The translations under genes were made by a program, and so were the position numbers. The notes beneath the pieces were generated by a model, which worked only from the letters and a program-made list of their open reading frames with translations, did not search any database and was not told the DNA's origin. DNA of 64,000 bases, from NCBI RefSeq assembly GCF_009749405.1, contig NZ_WBIQ01000001.1, positions 248,001 to 312,000 of the forward strand. Reading direction: 5' to 3'. The stretch comes from Agromyces lapidis (GTDB lineage: Bacteria; Actinomycetota; Actinomycetes; Actinomycetales; Microbacteriaceae). This document shows positions 50,561-61,160 of the stretch, piece by piece; position 1 is the stretch's first letter; each line of letters starts with the position of its first letter.

Positions 50561-51619
50561 ATGTCCCGGGCAACGCGCAGTCTCCTCGTCGCCGCGGTGG
50601 CCGCGGCATCCCTCGCGCTCGTCTCGTGCGCCTCCGCCCCCGAGGCAGGCGGCTCGGACGCCGCCGGCGAGGGCTGCGTGCGCATGGTCACGAACTCGGG
50701 CGGCCTCGAGGACCGCTCATTCAACCAGTCGACCTGGGAGGGCCTGCAGCAGGCCGAGGAGGAGTACGGCATCGAGGCCGAGGCGCTCGTCTCGACCGGA
50801 GAGACCGACCTCGCTCCGAACGTGGCGCAGGCCGTCGGCTCGGGCTGCGGGCTCGTCGTCACCGTCGGCTGGGAGCTCGCGGAGTCGACCCTCGAAGAGG
50901 CTGAGGCGAACCCCGATGTCGCGTTCGCCATCGTCGACGAGACCGTCGAGGCCGACAACGTGAAGCCCGTCGTGTTCGACACGGCGCAGGCCTCGTTCCT
51001 CGCTGGCTACCTCGCGGCGGGCGTCTCGAAGACCGGGGTGGTCGCGACGTTCGGCGGCGGCAACCAGCCTCCCGTCACCCTCTTCATGGACGGCTTCGTC
51101 GACGGCGTCGCGAAGTACAACGAGGTGCACGGCACCCAGGTGCGGGCGCTCGGCTGGGACAAGGCGAAGCAGGACGGCTCGTTCACCGGGGACTTCGAGG
51201 ACGTGAACAAGGGCAAGGTCATGACCGAGGGCTTCATCGACCAGGGGGCCGACGTGATCCTGCCGGTCGCGGGCCAGGTCGGAGAGGGCGCCGCCGCGGC
51301 GGCCGTCGAGCGCGGCGTCTCGATCATCTGGGTCGACAGCGACGGCTTCGAGACGCTGCCGAGCGAGTTCCGCCCGGTCGTGCTCACGAGCGTGCTGAAG
51401 CGCACGCAGGACGCGATGCTCGAGATCGTCGGCGACGTCGAGTCCGGCGAGTTCACGAACGAGCCGTTCATCGGCACGCTCGAGAACGGCGGCGTCGAGA
51501 TCGCGCCCTACCACGAGCTCGAGGCGCTGGTCACGCCCGAGCTCGACGCGGAGATCGAGGGTCTGCGGCAGGCGATCATCGCCGGCGACCTCGTCGTCGA
51601 GTCGCCGAGCGCGCCGTAG
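50561..51619 (+). CDS. BMP-family nucleoside-binding lipoprotein (first copy)
   Basis: A 352-residue exported lipoprotein. The signal peptide ends in lipobox LVSC with C23 as the lipidated residue, so the protein is tethered outside the membrane. The body matches the BMP (PnrA/TmpC) family of purine-nucleoside receptors: GGLEDRSFNQSTWEGL, VFDTAQASFLAGYLAAG, KTGVVATFGG, ALGWDKAKQDGSFTG and the C-terminal GTLENGGVEIAPYH. It is paralogous to the next gene and the two lie ahead of the ABC ATPase and permeases. AGGTTCAGG precedes the ATG. Ligand differences between the two copies cannot be read from sequence. Confidence 0.92.
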   Translation: MSRATRSLLVAAVAAASLALVSCASAPEAGGSDAAGEGCVRMVTNSGGLEDRSFNQSTWEGLQQAEEEYGIEAEALVSTGETDLAPNVAQAVGSGCGLVVTVGWELAESTLEEAEANPDVAFAIVDETVEADNVKPVVFDTAQASFLAGYLAAGVSKTGVVATFGGGNQPPVTLFMDGFVDGVAKYNEVHGTQVRALGWDKAKQDGSFTGDFEDVNKGKVMTEGFIDQGADVILPVAGQVGEGAAAAAVERGVSIIWVDSDGFETLPSEFRPVVLTSVLKRTQDAMLEIVGDVESGEFTNEPFIGTLENGGVEIAPYHELEALVTPELDAEIEGLRQAIIAGDLVVESPSAP

Positions 51620-51652
51620 GGCAGGATCGCCCCGTTCGGGGGACGCCGAAGC

Positions 51653-51668
51653 CTGCTCATATGAGCAG
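51653..51668. promoter_or_regulatory. 16-bp perfect palindrome, candidate operator
   Basis: CTGCTCATATGAGCAG lies between the two BMP genes, about 125 bases before the second one. It is a good candidate for a repressor site controlling the nucleoside transport operon. Confidence 0.5.
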
Positions 51669-51791
51669 AAGATTGCGTCTAGATAACCATTGACGCCGAT
51701 TGTGATCGGGGTCGATGGCGTGCCGCGCAACATTGGGTAACGTTTCTGCACGAGCCTCGCGAAGGTCGGGGCGCAGTCTTTGGAGGACACT

Positions 51792-52889
51792 GTGAAGGTC
51801 ACGACCAAGAAGGCCGCTCTCGGCGGCCTCGCGATGTTCGGTGCAGCCGCGCTGCTCGCCGGATGCGCCTCGGCTCCTGAAGAGTCGAACGAGTCGGGCG
51901 GCGAGACGCTCGACTACCTGCCCTGCATGGTCTCCGACGAGGGCGGCTTCGACGACAAGTCGTTCAACCAGCTCGGCTTCGAAGGCCTCACCAAGGCGGC
52001 CGACGAGCTCGGCGTCGACTACACCGAGGTCGAGTCGGCCGCAGAGACCGACTACGCGTCGAACCTGCAGGGCCTCGTCGACCAGGGCTGCAACACGATC
52101 GTCACGGTCGGCTTCCTGCTCGCCCCGGCCGCCCTCGAGTCGGCCACCGCGAACCCCGACCTCGAGTACATCTCGATCGACGACACGGTCGACACCGACT
52201 TCGACGGCACCACCGACGCCGAGAACATCAAGCCCATCATCTTCGACACGGCGCAGGCCGCGTACCTCGCGGGCTACCTCGCCGCGGGCATGAGCGAGAC
52301 GGGCGTCGTCGGCACCTACGGCGGCCTCAACATCCCGACCGTCTCGATCTTCATGGACGGCTTCGCCCAGGGCGTCGAGCACTACAACGAGGAGAACGGC
52401 ACCGCCGTCAAGGTCCTCGGCTGGGACCGCGCCAAGGAGGACGGCTCGTTCACCGGCGGCTTCGCCCCCGATGACAAGGCCAAGCAGGTCGCACAGGGTC
52501 TCATCGACCAGAACGTCGACGTGCTGCTGCCCGTCGGCGGCCCGATCTACCAGCCCGGAGCCGCGGCGATCCGCGACTCGGGCCGTGAGATCGCCCTGAT
52601 CGGCGTCGACGCCGATGTGTACGAGACCGACCCCTCGGTCGGCGACCTCCTCCTCACCTCGATCCGCAAGGGCATCGACGTCGGCGTCTACGACGCGATC
52701 ATCGAGGCCGGCAACGGCGAGTTCGACCCGACGCCGTTCGTCGGCACGCTCGAGAACGAGGGCGTCGGCCTGGCGCCGTTCCACGACTGGGAGAGCAAGG
52801 TCCCGGCCGAGCTCGCCGACAAGGTCGCCGAGCTGCAGGAAGCGATCATCGCGGGCGACATCACCGTCGAGTCCTACCTCGCCGGATAA
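51792..52889 (+). CDS. BMP-family nucleoside-binding lipoprotein (second copy)
   Basis: A 365-residue lipoprotein with lipobox LLAGC (C25). The start is the GTG at 51792, with GGAGG six bases upstream; the signal peptide then begins MKVTTKKAA. It shares the first copy's landmarks in the same order: EGGFDDKSFNQLGFEG, IIFDTAQAAYLAGYLAAG, LGWDRAKEDGSFTG and GTLENEGVGLAPFHDW. It should be the receptor for the ABC importer encoded just downstream. A hairpin after its stop may lower expression of the ATPase and permeases relative to the receptor, as is common in binding-protein systems. Confidence 0.94.
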   Translation: MKVTTKKAALGGLAMFGAAALLAGCASAPEESNESGGETLDYLPCMVSDEGGFDDKSFNQLGFEGLTKAADELGVDYTEVESAAETDYASNLQGLVDQGCNTIVTVGFLLAPAALESATANPDLEYISIDDTVDTDFDGTTDAENIKPIIFDTAQAAYLAGYLAAGMSETGVVGTYGGLNIPTVSIFMDGFAQGVEHYNEENGTAVKVLGWDRAKEDGSFTGGFAPDDKAKQVAQGLIDQNVDVLLPVGGPIYQPGAAAIRDSGREIALIGVDADVYETDPSVGDLLLTSIRKGIDVGVYDAIIEAGNGEFDPTPFVGTLENEGVGLAPFHDWESKVPAELADKVAELQEAIIAGDITVESYLAG

Positions 52890-52910
52890 CCGGTCCGCCA
52901 TCACGAAGTC

Positions 52911-52937
52911 GGGGAGGTCGGCATTGCCGGCCTCCCC
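52911..52937 (+). terminator. Attenuating hairpin after the BMP receptor gene
   Basis: Twelve-bp stem GGGGAGGTCGGC with GCCGGCCTCCCC (one G-T pair), loop ATT. Confidence 0.65.
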
Positions 52938-53038
52938 GGCCTCGTTTCCCAGCCGAGCACGCTCGGCAGCATCTGAGCAGCACGCTCCGATGCGCATCAA
53001 CATTCGCGCAGCATCACCAACGGATGCGGCTCAATCAC

Positions 53039-53044
53039 TAGGAT
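53039..53044 (+). promoter_or_regulatory. -10 box of a probable leaderless ABC ATPase promoter
   Basis: TAGGAT followed by 7 bases and the ATG at 53052; no Shine-Dalgarno site. Confidence 0.5.
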
Positions 53045-53051
53045 CGGGGTC

Positions 53052-55902
<2,851 letters not shown>

Positions 55903-55903
<1 letters not shown>

Positions 55904-57210
55904 TGACCACCGTGACCACGAGCCCTTCCGCGCCGGTGTCGGCCGCCCTCGACAAGACCGTCGTCGTCAGCTGGAAGGCGCCGATCGCGTTCGCGGTCTT
56001 CACCGTGCTCGCCGCCGTCCTGTTCCTCGCCGCCGGAAGCCACGGCGAGGCCACGTTCAAGCTCTCGCAGGCGAACGACGTCATCCAGCTGCCCGACGTG
56101 ACGCTCTCGAGCGAGGTCACCTCGTGGGTCTGCGTCGTGCTCATGGCGGCGATCACCGTCGTCTCGGCCCTCCTCGTCCGGGCGAAGCGCAAGGTCGGCA
56201 TCTGGCTGGTCGTCCTGTTCGCCGCGATCTTCCTCATCGGGTTCCTCACGTGGGCGGCGGCCGGCTCGCGCACCCCGGTCATCCCGCTGCCCGGCCTCCT
56301 CGCGGGAGCGCTGAGCCTCTCGGTCCCGCTCATCTTCGGTTCGCTCTGCGGCGTCATCTCCGAGCGCGTCGGCGTCGTCAACATCGCGATCGAGGGTCAG
56401 CTGCTCGCGGGCGCCTTCACCTCGGCGGTCGTCGCCTCCGCGGTCGGCAACGCCATCATGGGCCCCGCGCTCGGCATGATCGCGGCCTCGATCTCGGGCG
56501 TGCTCGTGGCCTTCGTGCTCGCCGCGTTCTCGATCAAGTACTACGTCGACCAGGTGATCGTCGGCGTGGTGCTGAACGTCCTCGTCCTCGGCCTCACGAG
56601 CTTCCTGTTCTCGCAGGTGCTCGCACCGAACGCGGCCGTGCTCAACTCGCCGCCGCGACTCGAGCGCCTGCCGATCCCGCTGCTCAGCGAGATCCCGCTC
56701 ATCGGCCCGATGTTCTTCCGCCAGACGATCATCGTGTACCTCATGTACATCGCGGTCGCCGTCGTCTACATCGGGCTCTTCCACACCCGCTGGGGCCTCC
56801 GCCTCCGCTCGGTGGGCGAGCACCCGCAGGCCGCCGACACCGTGGGCATCAACGTCACCGGCACCCGGTTCTGGAACGTCTCGCTCGCCGGTGCGATCGC
56901 CGGCCTCGGCGGCGCGTTCTTCACCCTGGGCTCGGTCGGCGCCTTCAACAAGGAGATGACCGCCGGTGCGGGCTTCATCGCCCTCGCCGCCGTCATCTTC
57001 GGCCAGTGGGACCCGATCAAGGCGACGCTCGCGGCGCTCCTGTTCGGGTTCGCCTCGAACCTGCAGAACACCCTCGGCGTCATCGGCTCGCCCGTGCCGA
57101 GCGAGTTCATGCTGATGCTGCCGTACCTCATCACGATCCTCGCGGTGGCCGGCTTCGTCGGCAAGGTGCGCGGCCCCGCTGCGGCCGGCAAGCCCTACAT
57201 CAAGTCCTGA
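55903..57210 (+). CDS. ABC transporter permease 2 (nucleoside import)
   Basis: A 435-residue permease of the same family, YufQ-like. Three N-terminal helices, unusual for the family, precede the core, which begins near residue 128 with SLSVPLIFGSLCGVISERVGVVNIAIEGQLLAGAF. The coupling region is LRLRSVGEHPQAADTVGIN, and TAGAGFIALAAVIFGQW is conserved. Its ATG overlaps the TGA of the first permease. It is the last transporter gene; a strong hairpin at 57213-57243 separates it from the cytidine deaminase gene. Confidence 0.94.
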
Positions 57211-57212
57211 GC

Positions 57213-57243
57213 GGATGCCACGGGGCACCGCCCCGTGGCATCC
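57213..57243 (+). terminator. Hairpin after the permease genes
   Basis: Perfect 14-bp stem GGATGCCACGGGGC with GCCCCGTGGCATCC, 3-base loop; starts 3 bases past the stop codon. Confidence 0.8.
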
Positions 57244-57271
57244 CTCGCCTCATCTGCAACGGGGGAGCAAC

Positions 57272-57688
57272 ATGACCGAGACGGATGCGATCGACTGGCA
57301 GGGCCTGCGCGAGCGCGCCCGGGAGGCGATGGCGAAGGCCTACGTGCCGTACTCCGAGTTCCCGGTGGGCGCCGCGGCGATCGTCGAGGACGGCCGCATC
57401 GTGAGCGGCTGCAACGTCGAGAACGCCTCGTACGGCGTCACGCTCTGCGCGGAGTGCTCGCTCGTGTCGGCGCTCATCATGTCGGGCGGCGGCAAGCTCG
57501 TCGCCTTCACGTGCGTCGACGGCCACGGCGCGACGCTCATGCCGTGCGGGCGCTGCCGACAGCTGCTGTACGAGCACTCGGCTGAAGGCATGGTGCTCGA
57601 CACCGTGTCGGGCCTGAAGACCATCGACGAGGTGCTGCCCGACGCGTTCGGCCCGCGCCAGCTCGCAGAATTCCGAGGAGAAGCATGA
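57272..57688 (+). CDS. cdd: Cytidine deaminase
   Basis: A 138-residue enzyme of the small tetrameric type converting cytidine and deoxycytidine to uridine and deoxyuridine. Zinc ligands are C59, C92 and C95 (TLCAEC and PCGRC), with the proton-shuttling glutamate E61; the NVENASYG substrate loop precedes them. A GGGGGAG site lies six bases before the ATG at 57272. It overlaps deoA by 4 bases, so imported pyrimidine nucleosides are deaminated and then phosphorolysed by coupled products. Confidence 0.97.
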   Translation: MTETDAIDWQGLRERAREAMAKAYVPYSEFPVGAAAIVEDGRIVSGCNVENASYGVTLCAECSLVSALIMSGGGKLVAFTCVDGHGATLMPCGRCRQLLYEHSAEGMVLDTVSGLKTIDEVLPDAFGPRQLAEFRGEA

Positions 57689-58989
57689 CCACCGCCATCG
57701 AGCCCTTCGACGCCGTCGATCTGATCCGCGCCAAGCGCGACCGTCGCGAGCTCACCTCGCCCGAGATCGCCTGGCTCGTCGATGCCTACACCCGCGGCTA
57801 CGTGGCCGACGAGCAGATGTCGGCCATGACCATGGCGATCTTCCTCAACGGCATGACCCGCCGCGAGATCCGCGACCTGACGATGGCGATGATCGCCTCG
57901 GGCGAGCGCATGGACTTCTCGGGCCTCGGCAAGCCGACGAGCGACAAGCACTCCACGGGCGGCGTGGGCGACAAGATCACCCTGCCGCTGATGCCCCTCG
58001 TCGCGACCTTCGGCGTCGCGGTGCCGCAGCTCTCGGGGCGCGGGCTCGGCCACACGGGCGGCACGCTCGACAAGCTCGAGTCGATTCCGGGGTGGCGCGC
58101 CGACCTCACGAACGACGAGATGTTCGCGCAGCTGCGCGACGTCGGCGGCGTGATCTGCGCCGCTGGCGCCGGCCTCGCCCCGGCCGACAAGAAGCTCTAC
58201 GCGCTTCGCGACATCACTGGCACGGTCGAGGCGATCCCGCTGATCGCCTCGTCGATCATGTCGAAGAAGATCGCCGAGGGCACGGGCGCGCTGGTGCTCG
58301 ACGTGAAGTTCGGATCGGGTGCCTTCCTGCAGGACATCGAGCGCTCGCGCGAGCTCGCCCGCACGATGGTCGAGCTCGGCGAGGACGCCGGGGTCGCGAC
58401 GAGCGCGCTCATCACCAACATGAACGTGCCGCTCGGTCTCACCATCGGCAACGCCAACGAGGTGCGCGAGTCGGTCGAGGTGCTCGCCGGCGGCGGCCCC
58501 GCCGACGTGCGCGAGCTCACGGTCGAGCTCGCCCGCGAGATGCTCGCCCTCGCGGGGCGGCCCGACGTCGATGTCGAGGCCGCGCTCGACGACGGTCGCG
58601 CTATGGACACCTGGCGGCGCTCGATCATCGCCCAGGGCGGCGACCCCGACGCGGCCCTGCCCGTCGCGCGCGAGCAGCACGTCGTGACCGCCGAGCGCGA
58701 CGGCGTGCTCGTCGAGCAGCAGGCGCTGCCCTTCGGCATCGCGGCGTGGCGCCTCGGCGCGGGCCGCGCGCGCAAGCAGGACCCGGTGCAGCACGCGGCC
58801 GGCATCGAGCTGCACGCGAAGCCCGGCGACGCCGTGCGTGCGGGCCAGCCGCTGTTCACGCTGCACGCCGACGAACCCGCCCGGTTCGAGCGGGCGCTCG
58901 AGGCCGTCGAGGGCGCCTGGCGCATCGGCGACGCCGGCGAGCCGGTCGAGGACGGCGGCCCCCTCATCGCCGACCGCATCGGGCGCTGA
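57685..58989 (+). CDS. deoA: Thymidine phosphorylase
   Basis: A 434-residue enzyme splitting thymidine or deoxyuridine with phosphate to the base and deoxyribose 1-phosphate. The family signature is visible as GRGLGHTGGTLDKLESI near residue 113, with the phosphate-binding KHSTGGVGDKITLPL near residue 85 and SKKIAEGTGALVLDVKFGSGAF near residue 192. The C-terminal PYNP domain is present. It is translated jointly with cdd (4-base overlap). The next gene, add, is 91 bases away and has its own promoter-like box. Confidence 0.96.
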   Translation: MTTAIEPFDAVDLIRAKRDRRELTSPEIAWLVDAYTRGYVADEQMSAMTMAIFLNGMTRREIRDLTMAMIASGERMDFSGLGKPTSDKHSTGGVGDKITLPLMPLVATFGVAVPQLSGRGLGHTGGTLDKLESIPGWRADLTNDEMFAQLRDVGGVICAAGAGLAPADKKLYALRDITGTVEAIPLIASSIMSKKIAEGTGALVLDVKFGSGAFLQDIERSRELARTMVELGEDAGVATSALITNMNVPLGLTIGNANEVRESVEVLAGGGPADVRELTVELAREMLALAGRPDVDVEAALDDGRAMDTWRRSIIAQGGDPDAALPVAREQHVVTAERDGVLVEQQALPFGIAAWRLGAGRARKQDPVQHAAGIELHAKPGDAVRAGQPLFTLHADEPARFERALEAVEGAWRIGDAGEPVEDGGPLIADRIGR

Positions 58990-59068
58990 CGGCCGCGGCA
59001 CTGGGGGTGCTGCGTCGCGAGACGCGCCAGGCTTCGAGATTGCCGAGACTTCGCGGCAGTCGCGCCGC

Positions 59069-59074
59069 TATCGT
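59069..59074 (+). promoter_or_regulatory. -10 box of a probable leaderless add promoter
   Basis: TATCGT followed by 6 bases and the GTG start at 59081; no Shine-Dalgarno site is seen. Confidence 0.45.
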
Positions 59075-59080
59075 TGTCAC

Positions 59081-60202
59081 GTGAACACCAATTCGACGGA
59101 GTACCGGCTCGAGGGCGACGGCGCGAGCATTCAGTCCCTGCCCAAGATCTCGCTGCACGACCACCTCGACGGCGGACTGCGGCCGCAGACGCTCATCGAG
59201 CTCGCCGATGAGCAGGGGCTCGAGGTGCCGGCGGCCGACGCCGACGGCCTCGCCGCCTGGTTCACCGAGCAGTCGAACTCGGGCTCGCTCGTCGAGTACC
59301 TGAAGACGTTCGACCTCACGACGGCGGTCATGCAGACCCGCGCCGGCCTCGCGCGCATCGCGCGCGAGTTCGTGCACGATCTCGCCGCCGACGGCGTCAT
59401 CTACGGAGAGATCCGGTGGGCGCCCGAACAGCACCTCGCTCGCGGGCTCACGCTCGACGAGGCGGTCGAGGCCGTGCAGGAGGGCCTCGAACAGGGCGCC
59501 GACGACGTGCGGCACCAGGGCGGGGGCATCCGCACCGGGCAGCTGATCACCGCGATGCGCCACGCCGACCGCGGGCTCGAGATCGCCGAGCTCGCCGTGC
59601 GCCACCGCGACCGCGGCGTGGTCGGCTTCGACATCGCGGGCGCCGAGGCCGGATTCCCGGCGAGCCGGCACCGCACCGCATTCGACTACCTCGCGAGCCA
59701 ATTCATGCCGGTCACGGTGCACGCCGGCGAGGCCGACGGCCTCGAGTCCATCCGCAGCGCGCTCTTCGACGGCCGCGCGCTCCGGCTCGGCCACGGCGTC
59801 CGCATCGCCGAAGACCTCCTCATCGAACGCCAAGACGACGAGAACACCTACGTCTCACTCGGCCCGGTCGCCCAGTGGGTGCGCGACCGCGAGATCGCCC
59901 TCGAGACGAGCCCCTCGTCGAACCTGCAGACCGGGGCGATCACCGCGTGGGGCGACGAACTCGTCGACCACCCCTTCGATCTGCTCTACCAGCTCGGCTT
60001 CCGGGTGACGGTGAACACCGACAACCGGCTCCAGTCGGGCACGAGCCTCACGCGCGAGCTCGCGCTCCTCAGCGACGCCTTCGGCTACGACCTCGACGAC
60101 CTCGAGACGTTCCAGCTCAATGCGGCGGCAGCGGCGTTCCTGCCGCTCGACGACCGCGACGAGCTCGCCGAGCTCATTCAAGACGGCTTCGACGAAGCCT
60201 GA
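59081..60202 (+). CDS. add: Adenosine deaminase
   Basis: A 373-residue TIM-barrel metal enzyme converting adenosine and deoxyadenosine to inosine and deoxyinosine. The zinc ligands are visible: SLHDHLDGG (H-x-H) near residue 25, HAGE near 215 and the NTDN aspartate near 312; the GHGVRI segment holds the catalytic histidine. The GTG at 59081 is chosen because similarity begins shortly after and a -10-like box stands six bases upstream; a longer upstream frame overlaps deoA and is not coding. Its product would feed the purine nucleoside phosphorylase encoded at 62909-63736. Confidence 0.94.
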   Translation: MNTNSTEYRLEGDGASIQSLPKISLHDHLDGGLRPQTLIELADEQGLEVPAADADGLAAWFTEQSNSGSLVEYLKTFDLTTAVMQTRAGLARIAREFVHDLAADGVIYGEIRWAPEQHLARGLTLDEAVEAVQEGLEQGADDVRHQGGGIRTGQLITAMRHADRGLEIAELAVRHRDRGVVGFDIAGAEAGFPASRHRTAFDYLASQFMPVTVHAGEADGLESIRSALFDGRALRLGHGVRIAEDLLIERQDDENTYVSLGPVAQWVRDREIALETSPSSNLQTGAITAWGDELVDHPFDLLYQLGFRVTVNTDNRLQSGTSLTRELALLSDAFGYDLDDLETFQLNAAAAAFLPLDDRDELAELIQDGFDEA

Positions 60203-60212
60203 CGACGCTGCC

Positions 60213-60241
60213 GACGGCGGATGCCACGTGCCTCCGCCGTC
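60213..60241 (+). terminator. Hairpin between add and the PTS EIIA gene
   Basis: Nine-bp stem GACGGCGGA with TCCGCCGTC around an 11-base loop; may attenuate reading into the PTS genes. Confidence 0.5.
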
Positions 60242-60269
60242 CGCGCCGCCGCCCCTGAACGGACCCGCA

Positions 60270-60725
60270 ATGAACCTCCCTCCCCTTCCCGACGAGGCCG
60301 TCGTCATCGGCGCGCACGCCGCCGACTGGCGCAGTGCCGTGCGCGAGGCCGGGCGGGCGCTGACCCGCTCGGGCGCGACCCGATCGGACTACGCCGACCG
60401 CATGATCGCGGTCATCGAGGAGTTCGGGGCCTACGTCGTCATCGCGCCCGGGCTCGCGCTCGCGCACGCCCGGCCGGGGCGCGACGTGCTCCGCGAGGGA
60501 CTCGCGGTCGTGACGCTCGCCGAGCCGGTCGCCTTCGGGCACCCGCACAACGACCCGGTGCGCGTCGTCGTCGGCCTCGCGGTCGCGAACGCGGAGGAGC
60601 ACGTCGCCTCGGTCGCGAACCTCGCTAACGTCTTCAACGATGCCGGCGCGGTCGGCCGTCTCGCACACGCGCGCGACGCGACGGAGATCCGTGGACTGCT
60701 CGGCATCGAAGGAGGCGCGGCATGA
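60270..60725 (+). CDS. PTS EIIA protein (mannitol/ascorbate class)
   Basis: A 151-residue phosphocarrier of the EIIA-2 class. The phosphorylated histidine is H66 in LALAHARPG, and ADRMIAVIEEFGAYVVIAPG before it is typical. In a full system it passes phosphate from HPr to EIIB. The gene overlaps the EIIB gene by 4 bases. No EIIC membrane permease gene lies in the window, so either the permease is elsewhere or this pair signals the phosphorylation state instead of transporting. The ATG at 60270 lacks a clear ribosome site; translation coupled to the upstream gene is possible. Confidence 0.88.
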   Translation: MNLPPLPDEAVVIGAHAADWRSAVREAGRALTRSGATRSDYADRMIAVIEEFGAYVVIAPGLALAHARPGRDVLREGLAVVTLAEPVAFGHPHNDPVRVVVGLAVANAEEHVASVANLANVFNDAGAVGRLAHARDATEIRGLLGIEGGAA

Positions 60726-61006
60726 AGATCATCGCCGTGTGCGGAGTCGGAATCGGCACCTCGGCCATCCTCAAGGTCAATGCCGAACGCGCCCTCGAAC
60801 GCCTCGAGCTCACCGCCGACATCGATGCGAGCGACCTCGCCGGCATCGCCGTCGCCGCGGCCGATGCCCAGGTGATCCTCACCTCGAGCGAACTCGCGCC
60901 GGCGGTGCGTCAGGCCATCGGGCGGAGCTTCGCCGAGGTGGTCGAGGTGACGAACTACTTCGACGTCGACGAGATCTCGCGGCTTCTCGAGCGCTCGCTC
61001 GGCTGA
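60722..61006 (+). CDS. PTS EIIB protein (ascorbate/galactitol class)
   Basis: A 94-residue EIIB with the phosphocysteine C7 in VCGVGIGTS at the N terminus, the P-loop pattern of the UlaB/GatB type. It takes phosphate from EIIA and normally gives it to a sugar held by EIIC. GGAGGCG precedes the ATG, which overlaps the EIIA stop. Its place between nucleoside catabolic genes is unusual and its partner permease is not in the window. A nested hairpin follows. Confidence 0.9.
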   Translation: MKIIAVCGVGIGTSAILKVNAERALERLELTADIDASDLAGIAVAAADAQVILTSSELAPAVRQAIGRSFAEVVEVTNYFDVDEISRLLERSLG

Positions 61007-61055
61007 CCCGCGCTCGCCGAACGCGCTCGCCCGCGCTGAGCACGCCTCTCCGACC

Positions 61056-61114
61056 GCGCCACCTGCGCGCCCTCCGCGCCAGTTGACGTGGCGCGGGCGA
61101 CGCGCAAGTGGCGC
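61056..61114. terminator. Nested bidirectional hairpin between EIIB and the mutase gene
   Basis: Outer arms GCGCCACCTGCGCG (61056-61069) and CGCGCAAGTGGCGC (61101-61114) pair at 13 of 14 positions; an inner 8-bp stem (61074-61081 with 61089-61096) is perfect. It lies between convergent genes. Confidence 0.65.
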
Positions 61115-61160
61115 GCCCACGGCTGCCGAGCCGGCCGGGTTCGGCGCCTGCGGCGCGCCG

